From: Pseudochelatococcus sp050946405
GTDB taxonomy: Bacteria > Pseudomonadota > Alphaproteobacteria > Rhizobiales > Beijerinckiaceae
NCBI RefSeq assembly: GCF_050946405.1
Contig: NZ_JBMNUS010000001.1
Coordinates: 1-64,000 of the forward strand
DNA: 64,000 nt
Direction: 5' to 3'
The position numbers and the translations under genes are program-made. The notes beneath the pieces were generated by a model. It was given only the letters and a program-made list of their open reading frames with translations, was not told the origin of the DNA and did not search any database. Below, piece after piece: positions 44,058-52,901 of the stretch (position 1 is the first letter of the stretch; each line of letters opens with the position of its first letter).

Positions 44058-44063
44058 CATGGG

Positions 44064-44834
44064 TCACGCGCGATCCTTGCGGGCGCGCACGGCGGCGAAA
44101 ACCTCGGCCGGCGTGTGTCCGGCAAGGCCGAGATGCAGGGCGAGCGCCGGATCGTCGGCGCGCAGGAACGGGTTCTGCACCTTCTCGTCGCCGAGCAACG
44201 AGGGAATCGTGAGTTCCCCTCGCCCGCGCGCGGCCTCCACCGCGGCGGCCCGCTTCCGCAATTCGGTGTTGTCGGGGTCGAGATCGAGCGCGAAACGGGC
44301 ATTGGCGAGCGTGTATTCGTGCCCGCAGAACAGGCGCGTATCGTCCGGCAGCGCCCGGAGCTTCTGCAAAGACGCCCACATCGTTGCGGCGTCCGCCTCG
44401 AAGAGGCGTCCGCAGCCCAGCGAAAACAGCGTATCGCCGGCGAACAGCGCCTTTTCCGGCGCGAACCAGTAGGCGACATGGCCTTTCGTATGGCCGGGCG
44501 TGGCGATGACCGCAGCCCTCAGGTCTCCGACGGCGACGGTATCGCCCTCGCCGACCGCGACGTCCACGGCCGGAATCGCTTCCTTCTCCAGCAGCGGCGC
44601 GGTCACGCGCACGGCGGGAAAGCGTTGCTTCAGGGGCAGGATGCCGTCGATGTGATCCGCGTGCTTGTGGGTGACGAGAATGTCGGTCAGTCCCCAGCCG
44701 GTGCGGGCCAGCGCGTCGACGACGGCCGCCTCCTCGGGTGCGTCGATGGCCGCCGTCGCGCCGGTGCGGGGATCGTGCAGCAGCACGCCGATGTTGTCCG
44801 CGCGGGCCGCGAATACGTGCGTTTCACCTGTCAT
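44064..44834 (-). CDS. gloB: Hydroxyacylglutathione hydrolase (glyoxalase II)
   Basis: GloB hydrolyses S-lactoylglutathione to lactate and glutathione, the second step of methylglyoxal detoxification. The 256-residue metallo-beta-lactamase-fold enzyme has the metal motif ILVTHKHADHIDG, then ATPGHTKGHVAYW, LFAGDTLFSLGCGRLF, LFCGHEYTLANARFAL and a C-terminal helical substrate domain (NPFLRADDPALALHL). The ATG at 44834 follows GGAGGCTTTGAGGCG. It is divergent from a methyltransferase gene with which it is often paired in Alphaproteobacteria. Confidence 0.94.
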   Translation of the reverse strand: MTGETHVFAARADNIGVLLHDPRTGATAAIDAPEEAAVVDALARTGWGLTDILVTHKHADHIDGILPLKQRFPAVRVTAPLLEKEAIPAVDVAVGEGDTVAVGDLRAAVIATPGHTKGHVAYWFAPEKALFAGDTLFSLGCGRLFEADAATMWASLQKLRALPDDTRLFCGHEYTLANARFALDLDPDNTELRKRAAAVEAARGRGELTIPSLLGDEKVQNPFLRADDPALALHLGLAGHTPAEVFAAVRARKDRA

Positions 44835-44967
44835 CGCCTCAAAGCCTCCGTTTTCTCTCGACGAGCCGGCCGGCCGGCATTCACGGGACACTCGCATGTC
44901 CGTGATAATTACGCATTATATAAGAACTTCGCCCGATACGAAAAACGCCCCCGAAACTGTTGTGCTC

Positions 44968-45774
44968 ATGGACGTCGATGTCGTTGAACTGAGAGATTTC
45001 TACGCAAGCCCCCTCGGCACCGTCGCGCGGCGACTGGTGGCGAAGGCCGTCGAGCGGATATGGCCGGATGCGCGCGGTCATACCATGCTCGGCTTCGGCT
45101 ATGCCGTGCCCTACCTGTCGGCCTATCGCAACAGCGCGGACCGCATCGTCACCTTCATGCCGGCTGCGCAGGGCGCGGTGCACTGGCCGCGCCGGGGACC
45201 GAACGCCGCGGCGCTCGTCGACAAGACGTCCCTGCCGCTGCAAATCGGCAGCATCGACCGTGCGATTCTGGCGCATGCGCTTGAAACCGCCGATTCGCCG
45301 CTGGCGCTGATGGAAGAAATCTGGCGGGTGCTCACGCCCGGCGGACGCATCATCGTCATCGTCCCCAACCGGCGCGGCCTGTGGACGCGCATGGACACCA
45401 CCCCTTTCGGGCAGGGCCAGCCGTTCAGCCGCTCGCAGCTCGCCCGTCTGATGCAGGCAAGCCTGTTCTCGGCCGAAACCTGGGGCGAGGCGCTCTACAT
45501 TCCGCCGGTGCCGCGCCGGCTCGCGCTGCGCTCGGCCGTGGCGTGGGAGCGCATCGGCGCCGGCCTGTCGCTGCCTTTCGCCGGGGTCCACGTGATGGAG
45601 GCGGTGAAGCAGCTCTACCGGCCGGTCGTCGCGCGGGAGCTGCGTAAATCCGCCCGGATCGCACCCGTTTTCGTACCCGCTCACCCGGCGCAATCGACGC
45701 TCCCCCGCCGCGCCGCGCCGCATGATTCGCCGGCCGGATGCGACGCGACGGGCCTGTCAGCGCCCTTGACTTGA
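44968..45774 (+). CDS. SAM-dependent methyltransferase (gloB-linked)
   Basis: This 268-residue protein opens VVELRDFYASPLGTVARRLV. It has an altered SAM motif (MLGFGYAVPYLSAY in place of DxGxG), the motif IV-like IDRAILAHALETADS, and LTPGGRIIVIVPNRRG. These are typical of the small alphaproteobacterial methyltransferase family found next to gloB. Substrate and function are unknown. The ATG at 44968 was chosen because family similarity begins there; an ATG at 44896 would add 24 residues. The C-terminus is Pro/Ala-rich and poorly conserved. Confidence 0.78.
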   Translation: MDVDVVELRDFYASPLGTVARRLVAKAVERIWPDARGHTMLGFGYAVPYLSAYRNSADRIVTFMPAAQGAVHWPRRGPNAAALVDKTSLPLQIGSIDRAILAHALETADSPLALMEEIWRVLTPGGRIIVIVPNRRGLWTRMDTTPFGQGQPFSRSQLARLMQASLFSAETWGEALYIPPVPRRLALRSAVAWERIGAGLSLPFAGVHVMEAVKQLYRPVVARELRKSARIAPVFVPAHPAQSTLPRRAAPHDSPAGCDATGLSAPLT

Positions 45775-45892
45775 CGCCGCGCCGACGCCAAGGTCCGCGC
45801 ACGCAAGGGCGCTTGCCGATCGCAGCGCGCTCCGGCGCGGAACGCGGCAAAGCGTGTCCGCAGCTCCCCCACGATGCAACGACTGGCGAACC

Positions 45893-46846
45893 ATGCGCAG
45901 CTATCTCGATTTTGAAAAACCCGTCGCCGAACTCGAAGCCAAGATCGAGGAGCTCAGAGCCCTGGCCGATTCGGGCGATGCGGTGGCGATCGGCGACGAG
46001 ATCGCGCACATCGAGGCCAAGGCGCGCAAGGCGCTCAACGACCTCTACGCCTCCCTCACCCCCTGGCAGAAGACGCTCGTGGCGCGTCATCCGCAGCGGC
46101 CGCATTTCGTGGATTACTGTGCGGCGCTGATCACCGACTTCACGCCGCTCGCCGGCGACCGCAAGTTCGGCGAGGACGAGGCCATCGTCGGCGGCCTCGG
46201 CCGCTTCCGCGGCGAGAGCGTCTGCATCATCGGGCAGGAGAAAGGCTCCTCCACCGAGACGCGCATCCGCCACAATTTCGGCATGGCGCGGCCCGAGGGG
46301 TATCGCAAGGCGGTGCGCCTGATGGAACTCGCGGGACGCTTCGACCTGCCGGTCATCACCTTCGTCGACACGGCGGGCGCCTACCCCGGCATCGGCGCGG
46401 AGGAGCGCGGACAGGCCGAGGCCATCGCCCGCTCCACCGACGCATGCCTGCTGCTGCCCGCGCCCAACGTCTCCGTCGTCATCGGCGAGGGCGGATCGGG
46501 CGGGGCCATCGCGCTCGCCACCGCCAACCGCGTGCTGATGCTGGAACACGCCATTTATTCGGTGATCTCGCCGGAAGGAGCCGCCTCGATCCTGTGGCGG
46601 GATCCGACCCGCGCGCAGGACGCCGCCACCGCGATGAAGATCACCGCTCAGGACCTGCTGCGCTTCCACGTCATCGACGCCATCGTTCCCGAACCCGCCG
46701 GGGGCGCCCACCGCGACCCGCAGGCGGCCATCGCCGCCACGGGCGATGCAATCGCCGCCTCCTTGCAGGAGCTTGCCGGACTTTCCGGCGAGGACGTCAG
46801 ACGCCTGCGCGCCGACAAGTTCCTCGCCATCGGTTCGAAGCTGTAG
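45893..46846 (+). CDS. accA: Acetyl-CoA carboxylase carboxyltransferase subunit alpha
   Basis: AccA with AccD moves the carboxyl group from biotin to acetyl-CoA, forming malonyl-CoA for fatty acid synthesis. The 317 residues include SYLDFEKPVAELEAKIEELR, FVDYCAALITDFTPLAGDR, RFRGESVCIIGQEKG, GMARPEGYRKAVRLMELA, FVDTAGAYPGIGAEERGQAE, VIGEGGSGGAIALATANRVL and YSVISPEGAASILWRD, all diagnostic. The start is ATG at 45893. It competes with phaA for acetyl-CoA, a notable neighbourhood. Confidence 0.97.
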   Translation: MRSYLDFEKPVAELEAKIEELRALADSGDAVAIGDEIAHIEAKARKALNDLYASLTPWQKTLVARHPQRPHFVDYCAALITDFTPLAGDRKFGEDEAIVGGLGRFRGESVCIIGQEKGSSTETRIRHNFGMARPEGYRKAVRLMELAGRFDLPVITFVDTAGAYPGIGAEERGQAEAIARSTDACLLLPAPNVSVVIGEGGSGGAIALATANRVLMLEHAIYSVISPEGAASILWRDPTRAQDAATAMKITAQDLLRFHVIDAIVPEPAGGAHRDPQAAIAATGDAIAASLQELAGLSGEDVRRLRADKFLAIGSKL

Positions 46847-46882
46847 CAGCCCGGACGGCGCAAACGCCTTCCGGGCGTCGCC

Positions 46883-47884
46883 TCATCCGGCGACGCGCAG
46901 CACGATCTTGCCGATATGCGCGCTCGATTCCATCAGCGCGTGCGCCTGCGCGGCCTCGGCCAGCGGAAAAGTCGCATGGATCACCGGCAGGCAGCGCCCC
47001 GCCGCCAGCAGCGGCCAGACATACTCCCGCAATGCGCGGGCGATGGGTGCTTTCTCGCTCACCGGGCGGCTGCGCAGGGTGGCCCCGGTGTGAGTGAGGC
47101 GCTTCAGCATCAGCCGCATGAAGTCGATCTCAACTTTCGAGCCTTGCAGGAAGGCGATCTGCACGATGCGCCCGTCCTGCGCCGCCGCCTGATAATTGCG
47201 CGGAATGTAGCTGCCGCCCACCATGTCGAGGATGACGTCCGCGCCGCGGCCGCCCGTGGCCGTCTTCACCGCCGCGACGAAATCCTCATCGCGGTAGTTG
47301 ACGGCGACATCCGCGCCGAGCTGGCGGCAGGCGGCGCATTTTTCGGCGGAGCCCGCGGTCGTCAGCACGCGCGCGCCGAACGCCTTGCCGAGCTGGATCG
47401 CCGTGGTGCCGATGCCCGACGTGCCGCCGTGCACCAGCAGCGTTTCGCCGGGGCGCAGCGCGCCACGGTCGAACACGTTCGACCAGACGGTGAAAAAAGT
47501 TTCAGGAACGGCGGCGGCGGCCACGAAGTCGAGCCCGTCGGGGATCGGCAGCGCGAGTTCCGCGTCCGCGAGACAATATTCGGCATAGCCCCCGCCCGTC
47601 ACCAGCGCCGTCACGCGGCTGCCCGGCGCGGGCGCGGCGACGCTCTCCCCCACGGCGACGACCTCGCCGGCGATTTCAAGGCCGGGGATGTCGGACGCGC
47701 CGGGCGGCGGCGGATAATGCCCCTGCCGCTGGGCGACGTCCGGCCGGTTGACGCCGGCGGCATGCACGCGCACCAGCACCTGCCCGGCGCCGGGAAGCGG
47801 CACGGGGCGGATTTCCGGCCGCAGAACCTCCGGCCCTCCCGGCTCGCGGATGCCGATGACGGTTTGCGTTGACGGCGGCTTCAT
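46883..47884 (-). CDS. NAD(P)H:quinone oxidoreductase, PIG3-type zinc-independent MDR family
   Basis: This 333-residue medium-chain reductase has VLVRVHAAGVNRPDVAQRQG, PGASDIPGLEIAGEVVAVG, VTGGGYAEYCLADA and AAVPETFFTVWSNVFDRG. It also has the NADPH motif TLLVHGGTSGIGTTAIQLGK and ADVILDMVGGSYIPRN. There is no zinc-ligand set, and the pattern is that of the TP53I3/PIG3 quinone oxidoreductases. The physiological quinone or enone is unknown. ATG at 47884 starts MKPPSTQTV; an ATG at 47905 would add seven residues. It is convergent with accA. Confidence 0.87.
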   Translation of the reverse strand: MKPPSTQTVIGIREPGGPEVLRPEIRPVPLPGAGQVLVRVHAAGVNRPDVAQRQGHYPPPPGASDIPGLEIAGEVVAVGESVAAPAPGSRVTALVTGGGYAEYCLADAELALPIPDGLDFVAAAAVPETFFTVWSNVFDRGALRPGETLLVHGGTSGIGTTAIQLGKAFGARVLTTAGSAEKCAACRQLGADVAVNYRDEDFVAAVKTATGGRGADVILDMVGGSYIPRNYQAAAQDGRIVQIAFLQGSKVEIDFMRLMLKRLTHTGATLRSRPVSEKAPIARALREYVWPLLAAGRCLPVIHATFPLAEAAQAHALMESSAHIGKIVLRVAG

Positions 47885-48022
47885 CGTGTTCTCCCTGTTT
47901 CGCAAACAGGGTTACAACACACGCCCGCGATAGTCGACAACCCCGCCGGGGCAGCCGCCCGAAGCTCCCGCGCCGGGCGGCGACGATTTTCCCGGTTCCG
48001 TCGGTCGCGACGAAACCGGGGC

Positions 48023-48898
48023 TCAGCGCCCGAGCAGCGCGTTCAGCGCGACGCGGAAATCCGGTGCCAGATCGTCGCGGGAGAGGGCATAGGCGACGTT
48101 GGCGGCCAGAAAGCCGATCTTGGAACCGCAATCGTAAATGTTGCCGTCGAAACGCGTCGCGAAGAACGGCTGCGTCCCCGCCAGGGTGATCATGGCGTCG
48201 GTGAGCTGGATCTCGCCGCCCGCGCCGCGCTCCTGCTTCTCCAGCAGCGCGAATATCTCCGGCTGAAGGATGTAGCGGCCGGAAATGGCGAGATTCGACG
48301 GCGCGGTGCCCTTCGCGGGCTTCTCGACCATCGCCCTGATCGGCGACACCTTCGCGCCGGCATTCTCCACGTCGACGATACCGTACTGATGCGCCTGATC
48401 GGCGGGCACCTCGTAGACGCCGATGATATTGCCGCCATGGGCGGCGTAAGCATCCTTCATCTCGCTCAGGCACGGCGTGTCCGCGTGATGCAGCATATCC
48501 GGCAGCAGCAGCGCGAAGGGCTCGTCGCCCACGATGTCGCGCGCGCACCAAACCGCATGGCCGAGACCCAGCGGCCCCTGCTGGCGCGTGAAGCTGGTCT
48601 GGCCGGGGCCGGGCAGATCGCGCAGAAGCGCCTCCAGCTCGCGCGTCTTGCCGCGTTCGAGCAGCGTGCGCTCGAGCTCGAACTGGTTGTCGAAATGATC
48701 CTCGATGACGCCCTTGTTGCGCCCGGTCACGAACACGAAATGCTCGATTCCGGCGGCACGAGCCTCGTCCACCACATGCTGGATGACCGGCCGGTCGACG
48801 ACCGTCAGCATCTCCTTGGGCATTGCCTTGGTTGCGGGCAGAAAACGTGTGCCAAGTCCGGCCACGGGAAACACGGCCTTGCGGATGGGTTTGTTCAT
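48023..48898 (-). CDS. galU: UTP-glucose-1-phosphate uridylyltransferase GalU
   Basis: GalU makes UDP-glucose for envelope polysaccharides. The 291-residue nucleotidyltransferase has RKAVFPVAGLGTRFLPATKA, VVDRPVIQHVVDEARAAG, FVTGRNKGVIEDHFD, PLGLGHAVWCARDIVGDEPF, the metal site LLLPDML and VYEVPADQAHQYGIVDV. The ATG at 48898 starts MNKPIRKAV, the usual N-terminus. It is divergent from the lytic transglycosylase gene, with 277 bases between. Confidence 0.95.
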   Translation of the reverse strand: MNKPIRKAVFPVAGLGTRFLPATKAMPKEMLTVVDRPVIQHVVDEARAAGIEHFVFVTGRNKGVIEDHFDNQFELERTLLERGKTRELEALLRDLPGPGQTSFTRQQGPLGLGHAVWCARDIVGDEPFALLLPDMLHHADTPCLSEMKDAYAAHGGNIIGVYEVPADQAHQYGIVDVENAGAKVSPIRAMVEKPAKGTAPSNLAISGRYILQPEIFALLEKQERGAGGEIQLTDAMITLAGTQPFFATRFDGNIYDCGSKIGFLAANVAYALSRDDLAPDFRVALNALLGR

Positions 48899-49175
48899 GT
48901 CCGTTTCAACAGGCGGGGTGAGTTGCGAGCCGGCAATCCGCGCCCCCCTTGACGCGCATCGCCTATGGAGACGGCATAGCCGCCGGATAACAGGTCGTCG
49001 TGTATCATCGCGACATGAATACGGTAAAGTGAAGAATGCCGCGGCCATTTGTAGAGACGCGTCTTAACGCCCTGTCAACGATTCCTGAACCATATTTACG
49101 GGAGGTTGTTGGCGTTTTTACCAACATGGTGCAAAGCCGCATCGGATTTCGGCTTCAAGAAACAAGGCGTGAGGG

Positions 49176-50528
49176 ATGACGCAGCCGCGAAAAGAGCAGT
49201 CCGCAGCATGTCGCGCGGGGCGCGCCGCATTCCGCGCCGGCGCGCGGCCGCTGTTCGCCGCGCTCGCCGCGAGCGCCCTGCTCGCGTCCTGCTCTTCGCA
49301 CAGCTATTGGCCCATCGGCGTGGACAGCGTCACCACCGCGTCGATACCCGCCTCCCCGTCCACGCCTTCCAATGCGGCGCCCGCCTATGCCGGGGCGCCG
49401 TCCTCCGGCACGGCCAGCATGAGTTTCTCCGTCTTTACCCGTGAATTATGGCCGGAAGCCGCCGCACGCGGCGTCTCGCGGCAGACGTTCGACGCCGCCC
49501 TCGCCGGCGTTTCGCCCGATCCGAAAATCATCGCGCTGACGAAAAAGCAGTCGGAATTCGTCAAGCCGGTGTGGGATTACATCGCCTCCGCCACTTCCGC
49601 GCAGAGGCTGACGCGCGGGCGCGAGCAGACCGTGCAATGGCGCGAGACCTTCACCGCCGTCGAGCGCCGTTTCGGCGTCGATCGCAAGGTGATCGCCGGC
49701 GTGTGGGGCATGGAAACGAACTTCGGCTCCACGATGGGCAGCCACTATGTGGTGGAGGCGCTGGCGACGCTGGCGCACGCGCAATATCGCGGCCCCTTCT
49801 TCCGCAACGAACTTCTCACCGCCCTCACCATCCTTCAGGAAGGTCACATCACCCGCGACAAGATGATCGGCTCATGGGCGGGCGCGATGGGCCAGACCCA
49901 GTTCATGCCGACGAGCTTTACGCGCTACGCGGTCGATTTTACCGGCGACGGACGTCGCGATATCTGGACGTCCGTTCCCGACGCGCTGGCTTCAACCGGC
50001 AATTACCTGAAAGAACACGGCTGGGTAGCCGGATTGCCCTGGGGCTTCGAGGTGAAGCTTCCGTCGGGCTACGACTACCGCCACCGGAACGGCGCCTTCG
50101 CAACCTTCGCTGCCGTCGGCGTGCGGCGGATGGACGGGCGGGCCATGCCGCAGACGGGCGAAGCGCGCATCTTCCTGCCCGCGGGCGCGCGCGGCCCCGC
50201 CTTCCTGGTCACGAAGAACTTCGACGTGATCAAGCGTTACAACAACTCGGACGCCTACGCGCTCGGCGTGGCCCTGCTCGGCGACATGATCCACGGCGGC
50301 GCCGGCGTACAGGCGGCGTGGCCGCTCGATGAAAAGCCGCTCAGCCGCGACGAGCGCGAGGATCTGCAACGCTATCTCGCGCGGCTCGGCTTCTCGGCGG
50401 GCGAGCCGGACGGGCGCATCGGCACCCAGACGCGCGCCGCCATCACCGCCTATCAGGAGCGCACCGGGCTCATTCCCGACGGCCATCCCAGCCAGGCGCT
50501 GCTGGCCCGCATCCGGCAGGACATCTGA
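49176..50528 (+). CDS. Membrane-bound lytic murein transglycosylase (MltB-like, GH103) with C-terminal peptidoglycan-binding domain
   Basis: This 450-residue protein cleaves peptidoglycan glycan strands with 1,6-anhydro product formation. A lipoprotein-like signal ends in LLASCSS, so Cys39 may be lipidated. The GH103 core has RRFGVDRKVIAGVWGMETNF, with the catalytic Glu, and SWAGAMGQTQFMPTSFTRYA. The end has a PG_binding_1 domain (LQRYLARLGFSAGEPDGRIG, RAAITAYQERTGL). It is a typical alphaproteobacterial mltB arrangement, facing the periplasm. Its role is wall remodelling. Confidence 0.92.
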   Translation: MTQPRKEQSAACRAGRAAFRAGARPLFAALAASALLASCSSHSYWPIGVDSVTTASIPASPSTPSNAAPAYAGAPSSGTASMSFSVFTRELWPEAAARGVSRQTFDAALAGVSPDPKIIALTKKQSEFVKPVWDYIASATSAQRLTRGREQTVQWRETFTAVERRFGVDRKVIAGVWGMETNFGSTMGSHYVVEALATLAHAQYRGPFFRNELLTALTILQEGHITRDKMIGSWAGAMGQTQFMPTSFTRYAVDFTGDGRRDIWTSVPDALASTGNYLKEHGWVAGLPWGFEVKLPSGYDYRHRNGAFATFAAVGVRRMDGRAMPQTGEARIFLPAGARGPAFLVTKNFDVIKRYNNSDAYALGVALLGDMIHGGAGVQAAWPLDEKPLSRDEREDLQRYLARLGFSAGEPDGRIGTQTRAAITAYQERTGLIPDGHPSQALLARIRQDI

Positions 50529-50709
50529 CGCAGACGAAGCGCGGGCGGGCGGCCGCGGCGTTTACCCTGATCGGCATTCGCGCGCCGCGCCTGCGAACGA
50601 TGCGAGACTCACGGCCGGTTCTATCGTAAAATGACACATATGTTGGCCCGTTCCGCCCGCCGCGAAGCCAAGGTGGCGGCGGCGGAACTGTCGTGCGTGT
50701 GAACCCGTC

Positions 50710-52035
50710 ATGCCGTCGCGTCGAAGCGGATCCTCTCCGCGTGGAAAGTTGCGCATCATCGCCGCGATCGCCGCCGCCGGCCTCATGGCCGGCGCGCCGG
50801 CCGTGACGCTGCACGCCGCATCCGACCCTTTGACGCGTTTTCTTGACAGCATCTTCAGGAAGGAGGCGCAGCCCGCGCCGCCGCAACCCGTTGTCAAGAG
50901 CGTCCGGCCGAAGCCGGCCCGCCCGGCGCAGCCCCAGAAGGTGCCGCGCAAACCCCGCCCCGCGACGGTGATCGTGCGCGATGCGCAGCAGAAGCGGGAA
51001 GCGAACACTTTCATCGCCGTGATCGGCGACACGCTGGGCGAAGCATTGGCGGGCGGGCTGCGCGAGGCATTCGCCTCCGCGCGGGAGATCGCCGTCGTCA
51101 ACCGCGCCGGAGCGGACACGAGCCTGATGCGCGCCCAGACACCCGACTGGGCTTTCCTGACGCGCGACTACAGCCGCGAGGGCATGCCGGCCTCCCAGCC
51201 GATCACGGTCGGCGTGGTGCTGATCGGGGCCGAGCCGCCCCGGAGCCTGAGCGAGGACGACACCGAGATTCCGGTCGGCGCGCCGCGCTGGCGGGAACTG
51301 ATGACGGCGCGCATCGAATCACTGATTCGCACCTTCGTCGATCGCGGCATTCCGCTGATCTGGGTCGGCCTGCCGCCGATGAAGAACGAGGCGCACTCCG
51401 TTTCCGCCAGCGCGCTCAACGCGCTCTACAGGGAGGAAGTGCAGCGGGCGGGCGGTGTGTTCGTCGATATCTGGGCCGGTTTCTCGAACGATGAGAAGGG
51501 GTTCGCCGCGAACGGACCCGACGTGCGCGGGCAGACGACGCAGTTGCGCAGCGGCGACGGCATCGGCCTGACAAAAGCCGGCGGGCGCAAGGCCGCGCAT
51601 TTCGTCGAACTGGAAATCCGCCGCCTCTTGCAGGCGCGCGGGCTGTCCGCCGTCATCGCGGAATCGCCCGTCGAAAGGGAGACGCAGCCGCAGGAAGACC
51701 AGGGCGCCTCGCTTTCGCTGCCCGACATGCCGGTGCCGGTGGTGATTCCCGTCAAACCCGTTGCGGGACCGATCCTGCCGCTGGCGCGCCTCCAGGCCGC
51801 GCCGGGCGGCGAACTTATGGCGCAGCGCCCTGTGCTGAAGGGCGACGCAGCCGTGCTCGTCCACCGTGTCTACGGCGAAGGCCGCGTCCCCGAGCCTGTG
51901 GCAGGCCGGGCGGACGACTTCTCGTGGCCCCCCGAAACGCGCTCCTTCAGCACCGCCGTGGCGCCCGAAAACGGCGCAGACGAGGCCGCCATCAGAACCG
52001 CCACCGCCACGCGCCCGACCACGGCGCATCCATAG
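50710..52035 (+). CDS. DUF459-like SGNH-fold protein lacking catalytic residues
   Basis: This 441-residue protein has an N-terminal hydrophobic segment (residues 15-35) and a Pro/Lys-rich linker. The SGNH-like domain, about 100-305, begins FIAVIGDTLGEALAGGLREA. In DUF459 the usual blocks are GDS, GxND and DxxH. Here they read GDT (Thr108), LIGAEPP with no Asn-Asp, and DGIGLT (Gly286 where His is expected). The rest of the fold (ALYREEVQRAGGVFVDIWAGF, TKAGGRKAAHFVE) is kept. A catalytically inactive periplasmic SGNH relative is the best reading. The C-terminal 130 residues are low complexity. It lies 181 bases after mltB on the same strand. Confidence 0.7.
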   Translation: MPSRRSGSSPRGKLRIIAAIAAAGLMAGAPAVTLHAASDPLTRFLDSIFRKEAQPAPPQPVVKSVRPKPARPAQPQKVPRKPRPATVIVRDAQQKREANTFIAVIGDTLGEALAGGLREAFASAREIAVVNRAGADTSLMRAQTPDWAFLTRDYSREGMPASQPITVGVVLIGAEPPRSLSEDDTEIPVGAPRWRELMTARIESLIRTFVDRGIPLIWVGLPPMKNEAHSVSASALNALYREEVQRAGGVFVDIWAGFSNDEKGFAANGPDVRGQTTQLRSGDGIGLTKAGGRKAAHFVELEIRRLLQARGLSAVIAESPVERETQPQEDQGASLSLPDMPVPVVIPVKPVAGPILPLARLQAAPGGELMAQRPVLKGDAAVLVHRVYGEGRVPEPVAGRADDFSWPPETRSFSTAVAPENGADEAAIRTATATRPTTAHP

Positions 52036-52079
52036 AACAGCGCGCCATGAACAGCCCGCCATGAACAGCGCAACACGAA

Positions 52080-52110
52080 AAAACCCGTCCTGCGTCGCAG
52101 GACGGGTTTT
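52080..52110 (+). terminator. Terminator of the DUF459 gene
   Basis: AAAACCCGTCCTGCG, loop TCG region and CAGGACGGGTTTT form a near-perfect stem with A/T-rich flanks. It works in either direction but best fits the plus-strand gene ending at 52035. Confidence 0.75.
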
Positions 52111-52134
52111 GCATCTCTTCCCCGGATGCTGTTC

Positions 52135-52285
52135 AGACAAGCGCCCTTGCAGCGCTTCTTGTCGCCTACCCTTGTGGGGGCGTTGCTTCCCTAGACCTGG
52201 ACCGCCTCGTCAGAATCGCGTGCGGCTTTCTCTTCTTGTATTCATCCAGGACCGGACCCTTACAGGCGACCATTCTTGGATGAAC
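52135..52285 (-). ncRNA. ssrS: Structured RNA, 6S-like (SsrS candidate)
   Basis: Read on the minus strand the roughly 150-nt stretch forms a closing stem GTCGCCT (52270-52264) with AGGCGAC (52167-52161), and an inner stem CCTGGA/TCCAGG (52250-52245 with 52201-52196). A large asymmetric internal bubble separates these two stems, and a GC apical hairpin (CCGC ... GCGG) caps the structure. A 3' hairpin AAGCGC ... GCGCTT ends it. The long rod with a central bubble, and the segment AAGGGTCCGGTCCTGGATGAA on the 5' side, resemble 6S RNA. The opposite strand could also fold. A covariance search was not possible. Confidence 0.5.
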
Positions 52286-52527
52286 ATAGTTGCGCACGAA
52301 ACTTGACCGAATGCAAGAGGGGTTTTTCAAGCCCGTGCGACAAAACGCGCCAACCCCTTTGCCAGCAACGAACAGTGGCGGCGATTTTTTTTGCAGCCGC
52401 CTCCCTCGCCGCCCTGAAATGCCCAAATTTTGCTGATCGTCGTCATCAGGAGGCCGGTGGCCCATTGCAACGGCGGCGGGCTTGCGCTACGACCTGAACA
52501 GCATGATCGGATGCGAGGAGTTGCGCC

Positions 52528-52659
52528 GTGGCGAATGACCTTGTTGAAATGGATTACAGGGAACACGAACGCACCTATGCGGGCTTCATTCGCCTGTCGA
52601 AATTTGTCGGCCTGGCCGTCATCGGCGTGCTTGTCCTGATGGCGATCTTCCTGCTTTGA
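52528..52659 (+). CDS. aa3-type cytochrome c oxidase subunit IV
   Basis: This tiny 43-residue gene encodes an N-terminal acidic part (VANDLVEMDYREHERTYAGF) followed by one membrane helix (VGLAVIGVLVLMAIFLL). The EMDYxEHExTYxGF block is the signature of the bacterial aa3 oxidase subunit IV family. This subunit is structural and sits in the inner membrane beside the catalytic subunits encoded elsewhere. The start is GTG at 52528 with GAGGAG seven bases before. It lies upstream of the transhydrogenase genes, a frequent Rhizobiales arrangement. Confidence 0.88.
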   Translation: MANDLVEMDYREHERTYAGFIRLSKFVGLAVIGVLVLMAIFLL

Positions 52660-52901
52660 GCGGCACGCGGACGCCACGCCGCGTTTCGGTCGCGGCTGCT
52701 GCGGCCTGCTGCTGCCGGCGTTTTCACGCCGATTGCAATATCCTCGCCGGCCGGGCTTCTGCCCGGAAAGTATGTGGCCTCGTTGCCCGCAGATCGGCCG
52801 TGCGCCCGCCGCACGCGCAACAAGCCTGACCGCTTGCCCGTCCGGGCAAGGATGAGACCAACCTGATACATGCCGCACCGTACCGTTCTGGAGTGAATGC
52901 C

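Larger units (their letters stand above)
52036..52527. other. Intergenic region with terminator and structured RNA
   Basis: This 492-bp stretch contains imperfect tandem copies of CCATGAACAGC (52044-52075), the terminator at 52080-52110 and the structured RNA at 52135-52285. Bases 52300-52520 show no recognisable gene; they precede the small oxidase-subunit gene. Confidence 0.65.
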
